Positions 1-12,500 of a stretch of 64,000 bases of DNA are shown here, in pieces. The stretch lies in assembly GCF_910591885.1 (NCBI RefSeq), contig NC_063276.1:6758001-6822000 (forward strand). Direction: 5' to 3'. This stretch comes from Bombus terrestris (taxonomy: Eukaryota; Arthropoda; Insecta; Hymenoptera; Apidae). Under the pieces are notes generated by a model. That model searched no databases. It had not been told where the DNA came from and saw only the letters and a program-made list of their open reading frames with translations. Position numbers and translations under genes: made by a program. The stretch's first letter is position 1. Every line of letters starts with the position of its first letter.

Positions 1-720
1 ACACTATTTCTGTACCTGTACTCGTCTCTGTATTAAACGAATCGATACGTTTAATATGCACCTCGTGTCTTCGGTTCGGGCAGGTTGTCGATCCCTTTTT
101 TTAACTATGTTACATTATAACACGTTCTTTTAACCGCCAAATGACATCAAAATCAGAACATCAACGACATCGTACTAAATCATATCCTTTCTCCGTAATC
201 TTCACACGATATCTTCGATACTAATAGCATTTTAAAGTCGTCAAGATATATCAATATTTTTCTTTTATAACCTGATGTAAAATATTCCTTGATCAGAAAT
301 TGATAACAGAGAATCGATGCAACTGGAGTAAAATAAAAGTATGAAGAAAGGTTGCTTCCATTTTCTCGACGGCGTTAAGTCGAAATCGTTTTGTCCTCCC
401 GGTGCAAATGTTTCCAAGGATGTCGTGGGATCGTTGCGCGGAGGGAGGATCCGTAAAACGAGAGGTCCAAGGATATATTACGGGCGGCTTGGCTGCTCTT
501 TGCGTTGTTCTTGCGGCGCATAAGTAGCAGCGGAGAATCCCGACTTAAATTTCTCGCTTGCTTGCTCGCGAGGGAGCGAGGGTGAGAGGCGATGGCAGGG
601 AGCCGGGCTTGGTTTTACACTATTGTTACACCGAGAGATTGTGGCAAACAACGGCCGACCGGTGTAAATTATTGAAGAGAACCGCTTACCCGGGAAGTTA
701 CTCGGAAAAACGCTCTGAAA
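1..720. other. Upstream non-genic stretch, nothing recognised
   Basis: AT-rich to about position 340, then richer in CpG from about 360 to 720. An open frame beginning with ATG at 341 runs 60 codons but has no recognisable domain and low protein-like character. The CpG-rich part directly precedes the signal-peptide-like frame at 721 and could be its 5' untranslated leader or promoter, but no TATA or clear initiator was identified. Confidence 0.5.
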
Positions 721-795
721 ATGGCGCACGTCCTTTTATTTTCGTCGGCATTTTCCGCGCTTGCGTTTGTTTTGCCACGAATCGTCGCTGCTTCG
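721..795 (+). CDS. Candidate first coding exon encoding a signal peptide (unknown gene)
   Basis: I do not recognise the gene. The ATG has a favourable insect context (gaaaATGG). The 25 codons read as a typical secretory signal: a short N-terminus (MAHVLLFSS), a hydrophobic core (A-F-S-A-L-A-F-V-L), then P-R-I-V-A-A-S with an A-x-A-like cleavage region at about residues 22-25. Immediately after residue 25 there is a good splice donor (TCG|GTGAGT, GT at 796-797), so the exon would end in phase 0. The ADAM10-like exon 2 downstream needs a phase-1 partner, so this exon cannot feed it directly. It could belong to another secreted or membrane protein, feed the ADAM gene through an unseen intermediate exon, or be chance. 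No matching phase-0 acceptor exon was found in the window. Confidence 0.3.
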
Positions 796-3159
796 GTGAG
801 TACATTTTCCGGTAGAATTGTTGTACTTGCCCGTTTTACTGATTGCAGCTCGCTTTTTACCTCTTTCAATTTTGCCCCCATAGCTACGAGGATTCAGTCG
901 CGGAAATCGTTCAACCCTTTCACACCGGCTTTTTGTCCAAAATAGAGAAAAAAAAAGAAAAATAAAATGCAATTTCAAATTAACGATCAACGCTAGAGGC
1001 GTCTCTTCGTCCGGCGCGTTTTTGCGACCATTTTTAATTAGCTCGCTTTATGTTTCCCCACTGCACTTTGTTGTTTTTTTAACGCAGAATTATTTTTTTC
1101 AATGATCGTTGCTGAATGGTCGCACTTTGTCTGACAAACATGTGCGAAATTTTCTTATAAGTATTTCCAAATGGACACGTTGTAAAGTTTATTGATAACG
1201 AGTTGCTACTATGCGATACACTAAAATGTTTATGCGAGAAAAGAGAAAGCGAAATGGAGGGGTGGAAATAAATTGAAAGGAAGGAAAAGGAGAGAGAGGG
1301 AGAGAGAGAGAGAGAGAAGATGAGGAATGAGTGGAAGGAAACAGAATGGGAAGCGATGAATGGGAGTTAAATGGAAGGAAAGCGAAGAAAGAAAGGAAGT
1401 AAGGAAGGAAAGAAAAGGGAATAAAGAAAAGGAAGTATAGAAGGTGTGCAGGGATGAAAAGGGAAGGAAGGGAAGCCATTACGTACATTTGCTCCAGCTC
1501 ATCCCGAGAGTGAAACAGCCAGGCTGGAAATAATAACTAACAGCGTAGTGTAGAATTTTTACACTCTATATCTCCACTGCACCTCACCGGAGCTTTTTAT
1601 TTACTTCAAAACGTTACAAAATATACCTAATTAGGTCATCTATATTTAAAAACCGTTAGAAATAATTACGAGTTACCAGGAATGAAAGATTGATATTAAT
1701 TTCGCAGTTTCATCCGCAAATAAATTTCTAGGAATTCTTTTTTATCTTTAATTAAGCACTGTGAACCGCATCGTGTTCGATATAAGCCTCCCCCTCGCCC
1801 CTACTTTCATGTATCTTTATTTTTCCATTTGCCGAGAAAGATTCATTACCAGAATTTCTGCTTTTCATCCGAGTACACGGAAGCTGTATATTTGAACAAT
1901 TTATATCTCCTTTCTCTCTTGTTCGAACATGTTCGTCTTTGAAATACGATCACGTAGCTTTACGCGACTGATACCAATCTCCAGTATAATTCGACTCGGC
2001 TTTCATTGCATCTCACGTTTGTGAGCGTCGAAATATAAATAGCTCTCGTTACGAATTACCGTGCAAACAACATTGTTTCGCGAGAACCAACACGAACAGA
2101 AGCGGAACACTCGCTTATTTAAAGACTCCATTTATCTTTTAAACATGCGGCTAGTAGTCAAATCGAGTTTCAACGAAATTTCGCGATATTTATATTTTTC
2201 GAATCGCCGCGTTTCTCGTCGTTTTGTCTTGCTGCCATTTTTCTTCCTTCCATTAATCAAAATATCATAGTATCGCGAAACATCGAACAGTCGAACGATG
2301 ATCGGCCTTAAATTTATTTGCCCATTTTATATCCTCAAATATTCTTGATGTCGTTTAATATTCCATATATTTCCACTGTTTCCGTAAACAGAACTCTGCA
2401 AAAGTTAAAATTACGCGGGGATTCTACAGGTAGACCACTAAAAATAAATGTATACCAGCGAAACAAGAGAATCTGCATCTGCGCTGGCTTTAAACAACAT
2501 CATATTAAAGTCGATTAAGAAACCATTAAAATTAGCGGTGAATATTAAATTACGAAAAGTTTAACGCTACCGGACTCGTTTAACAATTCTGCGTTCGTAG
2601 TCTCACGAAGCGTGGTGCAATTTCGTGTTATATCACCGGCGATGAAACTGATCTTCAAAAATAAGTAAACATAACGTACTGGTGTTTCTACGCTTCCTGC
2701 GCTCTCTAACATCTTTTTTCGAAAAAAAGGGGGAAACAAACTAACGAAAAATACAAATACATTAAATACAGACGATAGCAGAAAATTGCACAAAATATGG
2801 TGTAACTTCATATTCCATCGATATCGAAACTGAGCTGTCCAATATATAATAGTTTTACTAAAAATAGGAAAGTGCAAAATACAAATACACTAAACACGGA
2901 AAGTAATAAAAAAAATACACCTGTAAAATTTCCAATATCCCTCGAATCAATTATCGATCCTTGTACCTTTTCTTTGTCACTTCTTCCTAAAAAGCCGCTG
3001 CCGTTTTCCGGTGAAGGCGTCCACGAGTGTAAACAGAATGAGAAACGTACCTTTCAGGCTTTGACAACGGGCCGCCAGGCCAATAATCGTCCGATCATAC
3101 ACCGTACAACTTTTCCACCCATTTTTCCGTTGGCTCACGGCTTGGCGTTCGCGCGGTGG
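796..3159. other. Non-coding stretch (intron or intergenic)
   Basis: No coding exon with both splice signals and a protein-like frame was seen. Apart from the purine-rich tract at 1221-1475, the sequence is ordinary AT-rich DNA. If the candidate exon at 721-795 is real, this would be the start of its intron. A 99-codon frame on the minus strand at 1189-1488 is a low-complexity product of the purine tract. Confidence 0.55.
1221..1475 (+). repeat. Purine-rich tract with (GA)n core
   Basis: Nearly all A and G on the + strand for about 250 bases, with a dinucleotide GA core at about 1291-1318 and degenerate GGAA/GAAA words on both sides. This is a simple-sequence tract. GAGA runs can bind GAGA-factor-type proteins in insects, but there is no promoter evidence next to it. 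Confidence 0.75.
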
Positions 3160-3583
3160 GGGCCGCAGCGACGGTTGGCCGTGAGGTGGGGTTCGTAGGA
3201 CGGCAAGCAGCAGCAGCGGCGGCAGCCCGGCAGTCGTTCGGGGTGGTTTCGGCGCAGTAGTACACCGCGAGCATTCCACGAGATTGTACACGCGTGCTCG
3301 CGTTCCTACTCGTCCCTCTCGGCTCCGCGTCGCGTCATTCTTTCGCGACACGTGATGATTCTCATTCTCCACATCGTCTTCACGCCGTAAAAAGATTTGC
3401 CTTTCTTTCCTGTGAGCTTCAATTTTCGCGTGACGTCAAGATTTGTCGGTGGTGAGCATTCATGCCGATTAGAAAACGACGTATGGAGCGGCTCGTGCTT
3501 CGAGCCTGGTTTCTCGGAGATTCCTGTACTCGACGACGCTGACGAGACTCGTTCGGCTGTGCATAGAAGCTGCTTGCATGTCG
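3160..3583 (+). promoter_or_regulatory. GC-rich promoter-like region with a candidate 5' noncoding exon ending at 3583
   Basis: This is one of the most GC- and CpG-rich parts of the window, with CAG/CGG-rich words around 3205-3230, a CACGTG E-box at 3349-3354 and a complete CRE at 3431-3438. It ends with a near-ideal splice donor (TCG|GTAAGT, GT at 3584-3585), and a second CACGTG lies at 3627-3632 just inside the presumed intron. Only a short ATG frame (M-P-I-R-K-R-R..., start near 3464) lies in it, and this frame stops before the donor. It therefore looks like a transcription start region plus noncoding first exon. Whether it belongs to the ADAM10-like gene 15 kb downstream, as a distal promoter, or to another transcript cannot be told from sequence. 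Confidence 0.4.
3431..3438. promoter_or_regulatory. Palindromic CRE (TGACGTCA)
   Basis: An exact 8-bp cyclic-AMP response element, the binding site for CREB/ATF bZIP factors, lies in a CpG-rich promoter-like segment 145 bases before a strong splice donor. A full-length palindromic CRE in this position is more meaningful than a half site, but binding is inferred. Confidence 0.45.
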
Positions 3584-6500
3584 GTAAGTATGCACCTTTT
3601 CTCATATCGCTCGAAAGGGGTGCGAACACGTGTTGGCCGAGTAACGACACGGCATCAATGATAGTTACGACTTTCGCGTGTTTATTTACAAAACGGTTCG
3701 GTTCGCTCGATAGAGGCGTTGTGCTAGAGTTTTTGTAAACAGAGACAGTTTGTTATTCGAGATTCGCGGAATCGCCGGTAACTGTTAGTGTTATTGTAAC
3801 GGATTATTTACGCTCTCGTATTTTTTGGAAATATGGTACGGTTTTACGTAGATTTATTTACAAGTGTCGTAACCTCGTTGTGTATTGTCACGAATAATCA
3901 GAATATTCGTGTGACTTTCTTATATGTGTTTGCATCTCGAAATAGTCAACATGAATTACGATTAGCGATTTACTAAGCTACATTATCTTCAAGATGAATT
4001 GTTAATGTCATGGTTTTGTTATAACAATCGTCATTGCAATAGCGTATAAGTGGTAACCACGAGTCCCAACCTTTAATCTTCATTCAGTTAGAGTCTAATC
4101 TTTTCAATTCGTCAAACGGGCAGACTCCTTCATCATAATCAAGCTTATTGATCATTGAACCGCAAAATAATTCACGAGGGTCTTAAGCGTTTCACACGCG
4201 AGCTCGCGATCTAAAGCCGGCTTAACGTCTCATTCCAAGAAAGCCCGCGTTGTCGCTAATTTTCCGCTCTCTCGTCGATCATCCTCAAAGTTCGCCGTCA
4301 AACCTTTCCCTAGGGGATGTTATCACGACGAAGGAAAAAAGCCGCGAAACTCGAAAGCGAAACCATTACATTTCCTTGGACGACGGGGCCGCTTTATTAC
4401 CACTTTTTTACAAGCATTATCGCACGATCCACGATCGCAGATATCCAGACGAAGTTGCAAATGTTCCTGGAAGTGAAGTAACACGTGATCGTCGAAAACT
4501 TTTCAAACGATTACTTTACGCTGCTATATATCAATGTTACGGTCTATCACGATTTCTTTTTACGATTTTTTTTTTACGACCGTTGCAAAAACCTAGATTA
4601 ATAACTTAATGTTTAAGAAGGCAACCAGATGTATTTCCCGAGTATTGGATTTTTTGATTTTGTTTTGTGAACTCGTTTTTCTCGATTGGCGAGTATTTCT
4701 CGTGGTTCGAAGTACTGTACGTTGCATTCGGAATGTTTAGAGGGAAAAAGAGAAGGGTAGAATATCAAATGACGTGACTTTCCAAGCGGCACCGCCGCCA
4801 ACAGGTGGAGGACCATTAAAACAGGTGGAGGAACGACGCTGTAACGACGCACCGATCAACGCTCTCGCTGCTAAATTATCAAATTAAATGCGTAGGAACA
4901 TGGTACAAAGATACGAACAAGAAGAATTGCTTCTTCGAAACTGTCTTCTCGATGCTGCTTACCAGCCTAAAAAATTTTAGCTTGTTTTAATTGTCGCTCT
5001 CAGCGAAAACCAAATTATTATGACGAACGACGAATATTGCATTTCGTAGTGATAGAACCAAGTGTATAAATTTATTTAAAAAATAAAATTATTCGCATAG
5101 TAGAAAGTAATAAACGTGAGATAGCCACTTGAGCCAGAATGAAGGCAGCCTTGGCGGCTCGAGCGTTAATTATTTCTTAGAATGATGCGTTGAACTAGTA
5201 TAAGAGACTTTCATGATGCCCAGGGGTATCCTATTTTTATTTAGAATTCGACTTAGAGCGTGTGGTTTACCTTACGCGGTGGTATAAAGTTTTATTTCTA
5301 TGCGAAACATGTACTCCATTGTTGCGAAGGGAATTCCTTTATCTGCCCCCCAAAACGGGGACGCTGCAATTTAATTTAATTTTGCCGAGTATAGAAGCTC
5401 ACAGTTTAAAACAAAATTCTGCGCTCTTTCAGAGCTATACGCATTTACACTAAACAGTGTCTTGTAATGGAATGCAAAAAGGTAAGCTGCGTGGCCTTGT
5501 CAGCGGAAGAGCACGGCTTTAAAAGGCCTGTTAGCGTTATGCCTCGCAATTTTTATGATTTTTGGCTTCGTTTAACTTTGTTAGATCAGTAAGTAGACGG
5601 AATCCGAATGAAAGTTAGTTTTCACGCCATAATGAATACCTATTATAACCCATGTAATCTTTACGTAAGGTTATGCGCGTTTAGCCAAACAATACACGCG
5701 GCTTCACCTGTCAATAACCGATGCACGATTTCGCAAACAATCGCGCGTGTATAATTTCGGTGGCGAAATTTATTTGTTCGATATAATGGCCGATATGGTT
5801 CCGAGATTAATGTTGCGAACAACCATTTGCTATCGTGGTCATGAATTGATTTAGCGGAAGAATAGGAAGACAGTTCAATTTTCAAGATTATCGGACCACA
5901 TTTTTCGATGGAAATTAAGTCACGGTGATGATGAATTTTACGCGATTTCCGATGATAGATCGATTATTTCCCCGGACAACCACAGCTATCGGCGGAGCGT
6001 GATTTCAGCTACGAATATTTCCAATCTTTATCGAGCAAATCTTCATCGATATTCGAAATATCGTTTTCGAAGCTCTCGGGAATACTGGGTATTCCTAATT
6101 GATCATTTTTATTCATTAATCTGATTGCTGATCGAGTTACTTTCCTGAAACTGTTCGAGATTATCATTCGATCCTTTGGAAATATCGAAAAATCTTGAGA
6201 TCATCGCGAATGCCAAGAATCTTCGATTGTCTGACAGCCTTTATCCGCCACTCCGGCGACAGGCTATTCTTGTTCGAACTGCTTCCCTTGAGCAATTTGC
6301 ACGAAGACACGCGGCGTCTTTTAAATTGCCAGTCAGTTGGCGGCGCTCCCACGGACGTCGGTCGCAAGAACGCGAAACAGTCAGGCTGGAAATGATAACT
6401 AACCGCAAGAACGCGCGTGTACCGGTCGCTAAAAAAGCACAAAGGCAGAAGGAGACTAGAGCTCGACAAACAGCTTGACTGAACTCGCTGTTCGGAGAGA

Positions 6501-9500
6501 CAGAATGCTTTGAGAGACGCGTTCATATCGTTTAACGAGTCGTTGGCAAACAAATGTGACGAGAACGGTATCTAATAAAGTCGCACATTAATATTTAGGT
6601 CGTCGCGAAACGCGATTTGAAACGGTTGGGCAAAGGCTGCAAGCGAGGAGGAAAAAGAAATGTTTTTTTTTTTTTTAAAGAGAGGTGGGATGGGGTGCAG
6701 CGAAGATGAAGGCGATCAAACGAGTTTCTTTCTAGGTCAATGTGATTTCGAAATTTATGTCGCCTCGGGAATCAGGCGAAAACGTTCGATTTCGGTCGAA
6801 CTGTTCAGACGATGCGTTACGGAATTGGAAAAATTAAAGCGACGGTAGATTTTCTAAGGAATTATTCGAGTACGTAATCGTTTCTTCTATTTCCGAATGT
6901 CTCTCGTATTCAGAATACACACATTCGCTTATCAGCATTAAAAAATTAGGTAAACCTCAAATATTATTAGAAAGTTATTAAGATCACGAAGCATTATCTC
7001 GTTTGATATTTTAGATTAAGACAGGTAGATAAAGACTGTAGAATCTTCGATAAATGAAATAAATGCTCGTCTTGATGATGTTTATACGGGTTGCGTCTCG
7101 ATCATTGTATTTTTAATCAGTCCTAACACAAATTTCCTCTTTTTAAAGTATACACTTTTTTAACGCGGTTAATGTTGCGAAGCATGTAAACGCGCAGATA
7201 TTATTTAAACGTATCACCGGATATCTTTAATAAGGAATATGTATGTTACAAATCCCCTTTTTTATGTCACCCATGGCGAAGGATAAAGTTGCGCTAAAAC
7301 CTGAAACGGTAAAAGCGCGCCGCGTAAGAATATCCACGGGCGTGCGTCTGGGAAACGTTAATTTCATAAGGGATGAAAAATTGTAAGTGTAATCTGCTGA
7401 AACGCGCTTCTTAATTCCAACATTGCTACATTAATAAATCGCGGCCCACCGAATTAACCTAATTTCATATTAGCGCTATTACAGATGATATATACATCTG
7501 CCCGCGTAGATTAAACGTTCTTAATTTTGAAGTAGCAACCGAGGCAAAGTTGATGCGATCTTAATTTCGAATTTCCCACGTTTTTACGAATCTATTCTCT
7601 CGTCTCTCGTTCTTTCTCAACTTTCAATTAAAAAGAGGCCGCGTACCGTTAATTGAATCGTGTATCATTTACGTAACACAAAACCAGCTCCTATATCGGC
7701 ATCGAGTAGAATGTAATTAAACTGTCACGGTAGCAAGAAACCAACAAATTTACCTCGGATAATAACGTCTAGCTTTGACGCAAAGTGCGATACCGTTATC
7801 GTTTATCAAGAACCAACGATCAAAACATTCCCTGCGGATTTTACCGATGTCTGGCAAATTAATCAAACGGGCGAAACACAGTGAGTAAAGAAAGGGAACA
7901 GGAAGTCAGAGAAACAGAAAGGAAAGACGAGAAAAGGCAAGGATAGGAACGAAGGCAATTGGTTAGACTCGGTCGTGTAACTAACTCGGCCTACCGATCA
8001 CGTACAATCAGACAAGATTCATTGAAAATCTGTAGCTGTGCCCCGGGGATGATACAAAATTCTGGTCTTCTTCTGGGGTAATTGAATCCCGGTGCGCGGC
8101 CAGCCTGTTCTCCACCTGCTTTCCTATCTGTCTCTAACTTTCTCTCTCTCTTTCTCTCTCCTGTGTTCCATTCAGTCGACCGAACTGGAACATATACGCG
8201 GCCTTGCAGTTTATTTTCCATCCATCTTGCTTTACGATAAGACAGAAGCAATATCTTGCTACAGGTGGCTGAGTATACGTACCTCTCATTCACGGCCACT
8301 CGTGTTCAAGCTCTGGTTCCCGCGCGTTGCTTCGCCTCCAGGCCACGGAAATTTCTCTCGTCGTGTATGCGTTACACGTAACCGTGTTTCGTGTGCCGCT
8401 TCGTGAATCAGAGGCACGGGAAACATCGAAGATGCGACTTTTCCTTTATAGCCGAGTTATCAACTCTTTCCAGAGCTTTGGTGGCTTTCCGTCTTGTCTA
8501 ATTGGCGCATTGGACATTTTTTTCTTTTTTTTTTGAATCGGGTCGAGTATTTGGATGTAATTGGGGAAACTTGTTGGGAAAATATAACGAACGACGAAAC
8601 GGGAGATCGCAGGAAAAAAATTAGTTAAAACTCTGTTTAAAGGAATATACGAGTGTTTCATTTAAACTAAATCCTATAGCGACCAGTAATCTGCATATCG
8701 GAGATATTAATTAGTCTGGCTGTGCGCAACGCGATCGCAATAAATAAAACGCTGGAGCGTAAGCGCGATAACTCGGCATCGAGACTCGTTTTACTATGCT
8801 ACGTTATTGCCAGCCGCTTCATAGTTTTCGCTCGAAATATCGTTTTTCCGCGGATCTTCCGCGCGTTTTCTGCAAATAAATCCTTTCGCCAGTCGATGGG
8901 AAAAAGTTTGATGATGCCATTAAGCAAAGACTGGCGCTGATCTATTTTTTGGTGATAAAATATCGCCGAGATCTATATCAACCACCAATTTTAGTTAAAT
9001 TTGTTACGGCGTACGACGATATCGTATTTGTGAGAAATCCAATGAAAATCGTATTTTACGAAGTGTACAAAAATGTTATCGGTATACCGGTGTAATTTAT
9101 AATGGATAGGCTGTGCAAATATTACGGATAAATAGAATTTAATTTTCGCTTGGTGTTTCTATCGAATTAAATATTTCCAGGGCGTACGGATTCTCGTAAT
9201 TCCGTAGCAATCGATAAAATCATAAATAATCATTTATCCGTGTTTCTTTCATCGTTGTTCCGTGTTATTGAAAGCATTGGAGAAATATCATGTATCTATA
9301 ATCAACCAGATATCATGCACTACAGTTTTAATGAGTTTAACTAAACACATATCGTTAGTGGGAAACCACGATTTTTATTTACTTGAAAATGAAATCTGAT
9401 AATTTGCCTGGCAATGTCTGTAATTTATGCTGGCTATGTGTAGATTTATTATTTACTGTAGCGAATACCAGAATAAAAATAATTACTTCGTATTTTTTCG

Positions 9501-12500
9501 TAGTATCTTCATAAATTTATAACGAAATTTTCGGATTTTTGAGGATTTCGATAATTTTCGATGAAATATGTAGATAAAGCTTTCATCGTATATCTCTTTA
9601 TGTATCTTTCATTTTGATTTCCTTATATTTTAAACGTTAACAATCCTAGTGTTAATTGGAGCATTAAGAAAGAAGGTAAACCAAACATTTTTCATTTTTT
9701 TAAACATTTTTCTGAACGTGAAATAATAGAATCAATTAACTCTAGTAAGCTGTATTAATTATACTTATTATACTTACTTTATTATATAATAAAACTGGAG
9801 GAATTCGTTCCTCCTTTTCTCCAAAAACGTTTGTTCGATTTCGTATTTGAGGTATTGCAACTTCTTGAGCGAGCAGTGTATCTATCGTAGACAGCTGTAT
9901 GATTTGTTGACTTTTTTTAAACATTCTATTTGATCCACTTTTACACTCAATTATCCTCTTGCCCCTAACAAACCATTATCCTCTAAATCTCTTTAAAGCG
10001 TTCGCTCGATTTTAGTCGCTCGTCAATAGATAGGTCGTAACAACGATTTTGTAAGAAAGCACATGTATCTACAAGAGTTAATCTTATGCAGGTGTACGAG
10101 GAAGATCCAATTAAACCGCGTTTGGCTTTTCGTAAGCTCGGTCTGTTGGGAAATCCGGCGGAACAGCAGCGTTCGTTAAGGCATAGAAAGGGGAAGTAGC
10201 GATATAGCAAAAAACTCAGGTAATTTTGGTTGTGCTCGACTGTGACCAATTAAAAGTACTACTCGAAACAAGTCTCCTGCAACGGATAGAACCAGTCATT
10301 CTAAATTTATCAAAGACGAGATGTTTTCCTGCTGCTGCAAATTTTTTCATATTTTCACGCTCCGCGATTCGTAATGCGTGCGTAATAATTTTACCTCCCG
10401 GCTTGCTTTGATGTTCTCTTACACGTACGTTACGAATACGTGACACGACGTTGAAAAATGCATCGGTCGAGTGCAAGACGATCCCGAGTAGCGACAAGTT
10501 TTTCGAAAGGTTGCTCTCGACGCGTTAAGTGCGGTCAAAGTTCACGCCCGACAATTTTCAACCCTTTGTTCGTTCGCGTATCGAGCGTGAACGATTTATC
10601 GAGGCTTGATCGAGTATTTTTAGTTAATTTCCTTGCACGTGAACTCGCTTGTCAGAAGCTCGATTAATCAAGTGTATCGTTAAACGTACGTGTATTTAAG
10701 CTTCGTAGCGTTTAAATGGTGAAAAACATGATTTCGAAGCTTCCGATCGGTTTGCGCTTAAAAGAAATTAATTCGCAGCGAGATCACATTAGAAGGATGT
10801 TCAACCAAAATGTTGTTCTCGTACGATTTAACGAGAAGTAACGGTACACGTGTACCGAGCGGTGTTGTTGTGGCCTGTTTGAAAGAAACGACGTGCAGTA
10901 AGTCGCGGAAATCTCGTTTAACGTTGCTTTTATTTCCCTCCTGTCTTCCGCTATCGCTTTGTAAAGCAGCTTCATTAAATTTATTATCGCGCAACATCAC
11001 TCGCAAATATGTTCTAATTTTCCGTGGAGGATAGGAACCGACCAGGATTGCGGTGTCTCATTATGCCGGGAATTTATAAAATCCTCTATCGGTTATAATG
11101 AGAAAACGTGTTTGTGTTTCCTGCGAACGTGATCTAATTACACAAATACCGGTGTATGTATTATATCCTTGAAAAGGCTGGCGAGTACGCCACTTAGAAA
11201 ATATATTATTAAATTTATCTCGCTCTTTTCATCGAAACAAGTTGGTTTCCGTTCTCAACCTACCACTTTCATCCTTCGACCCTCTGCCGTATGCAGACGC
11301 ATAATGTAACGACCAGGTCTGCACGACCCGTGTATGTGTTATATTAATTATGTTTATTTCCATGAATATCCTGTAAACGTCTAATCGCTCGATTATTTAA
11401 CCACGGCGAACATTTATATCAGCGTATATTTTTTAATGTACATATATAGAAGAAAAATGCGGAGGTTACGAAGATTGATTTAAATTGATGCGATTAAAAT
11501 CGTAAGAGGTTGAATTACGATACGACACGCTGAAACGCAAGGTGGCTTTCTTAATATTATTCTACAGTTACCAAGCAGATGAGAATAATTCGTTATTTTT
11601 CACAGAAATTTTGCAGATCTTATCGTCCAACTTAAACAATTTCTTATGGTTAAAAAATATTATTAGATCTGTCAAGCAGCATGCATGGGTTAAAAATATC
11701 TCATATCTGTGAAATGTTCTAGATGCCTAATGATCTCTCATTTTATCTTCGAACCTAAGGAATTCTGTTAGGTTACGAGTACATCAAAAATGATTGAAAG
11801 AGCACAGGACGGTTAAACAGTTATCATCATATTGAAATATTGCAGATGTTGTTTGAGTTATACAGGACAGAGGAAGATCTTTTCATACGATTGGCATATT
11901 TCAATCCGCAAAGTTGTAAAAGCGCGATACGTCCTTCTTTTCACGTTGCGTCCAGCGTCTCCGTGGTGAAAGCACGGCTTTGTCGTGGCGTCGATCGCGA
12001 TAGGAAGTGCTCATTGAAGAGCACAGAGCCAAAAGCGAGCGAGTGCGACAGTAAGTCGCCTTTCACGCGGTCCACTTTACCGGACGCCACTTGCCGGTTC
12101 ACGGTCTTCCTACCTTCTTTTATACGGACCACTTCTCCGCCACCGACGGTGTCGCCCTAGTTCAATGCGACCCGTTCGCTCGTAAAACCTGTACGTCGAA
12201 CAAATAGCGTTGATTTTATTGCTACACATCCGGAGGAAACGCGTGCGAGCTCCCTTTTCGCTTCAGCCTCAAGAAATCGACCAACCCAGCGAATTTTTCA
12301 TTCGAAGGCTTTCAAAAATACCTTTAACCATCTCGTATTTGGTTAACTCGCGATAGAGTCAGAAAATTAAGCTTTTTGGGGTTGAATGTTTCTTCAGCAA
12401 TGATATAATGTTTATTAATTGGTTTGTCGTTCGAAAACTAAACCGATCAACTTTATTTTTTATGAATTTCTCGATTTACGAATCCAGTAATTAGTTCAAC

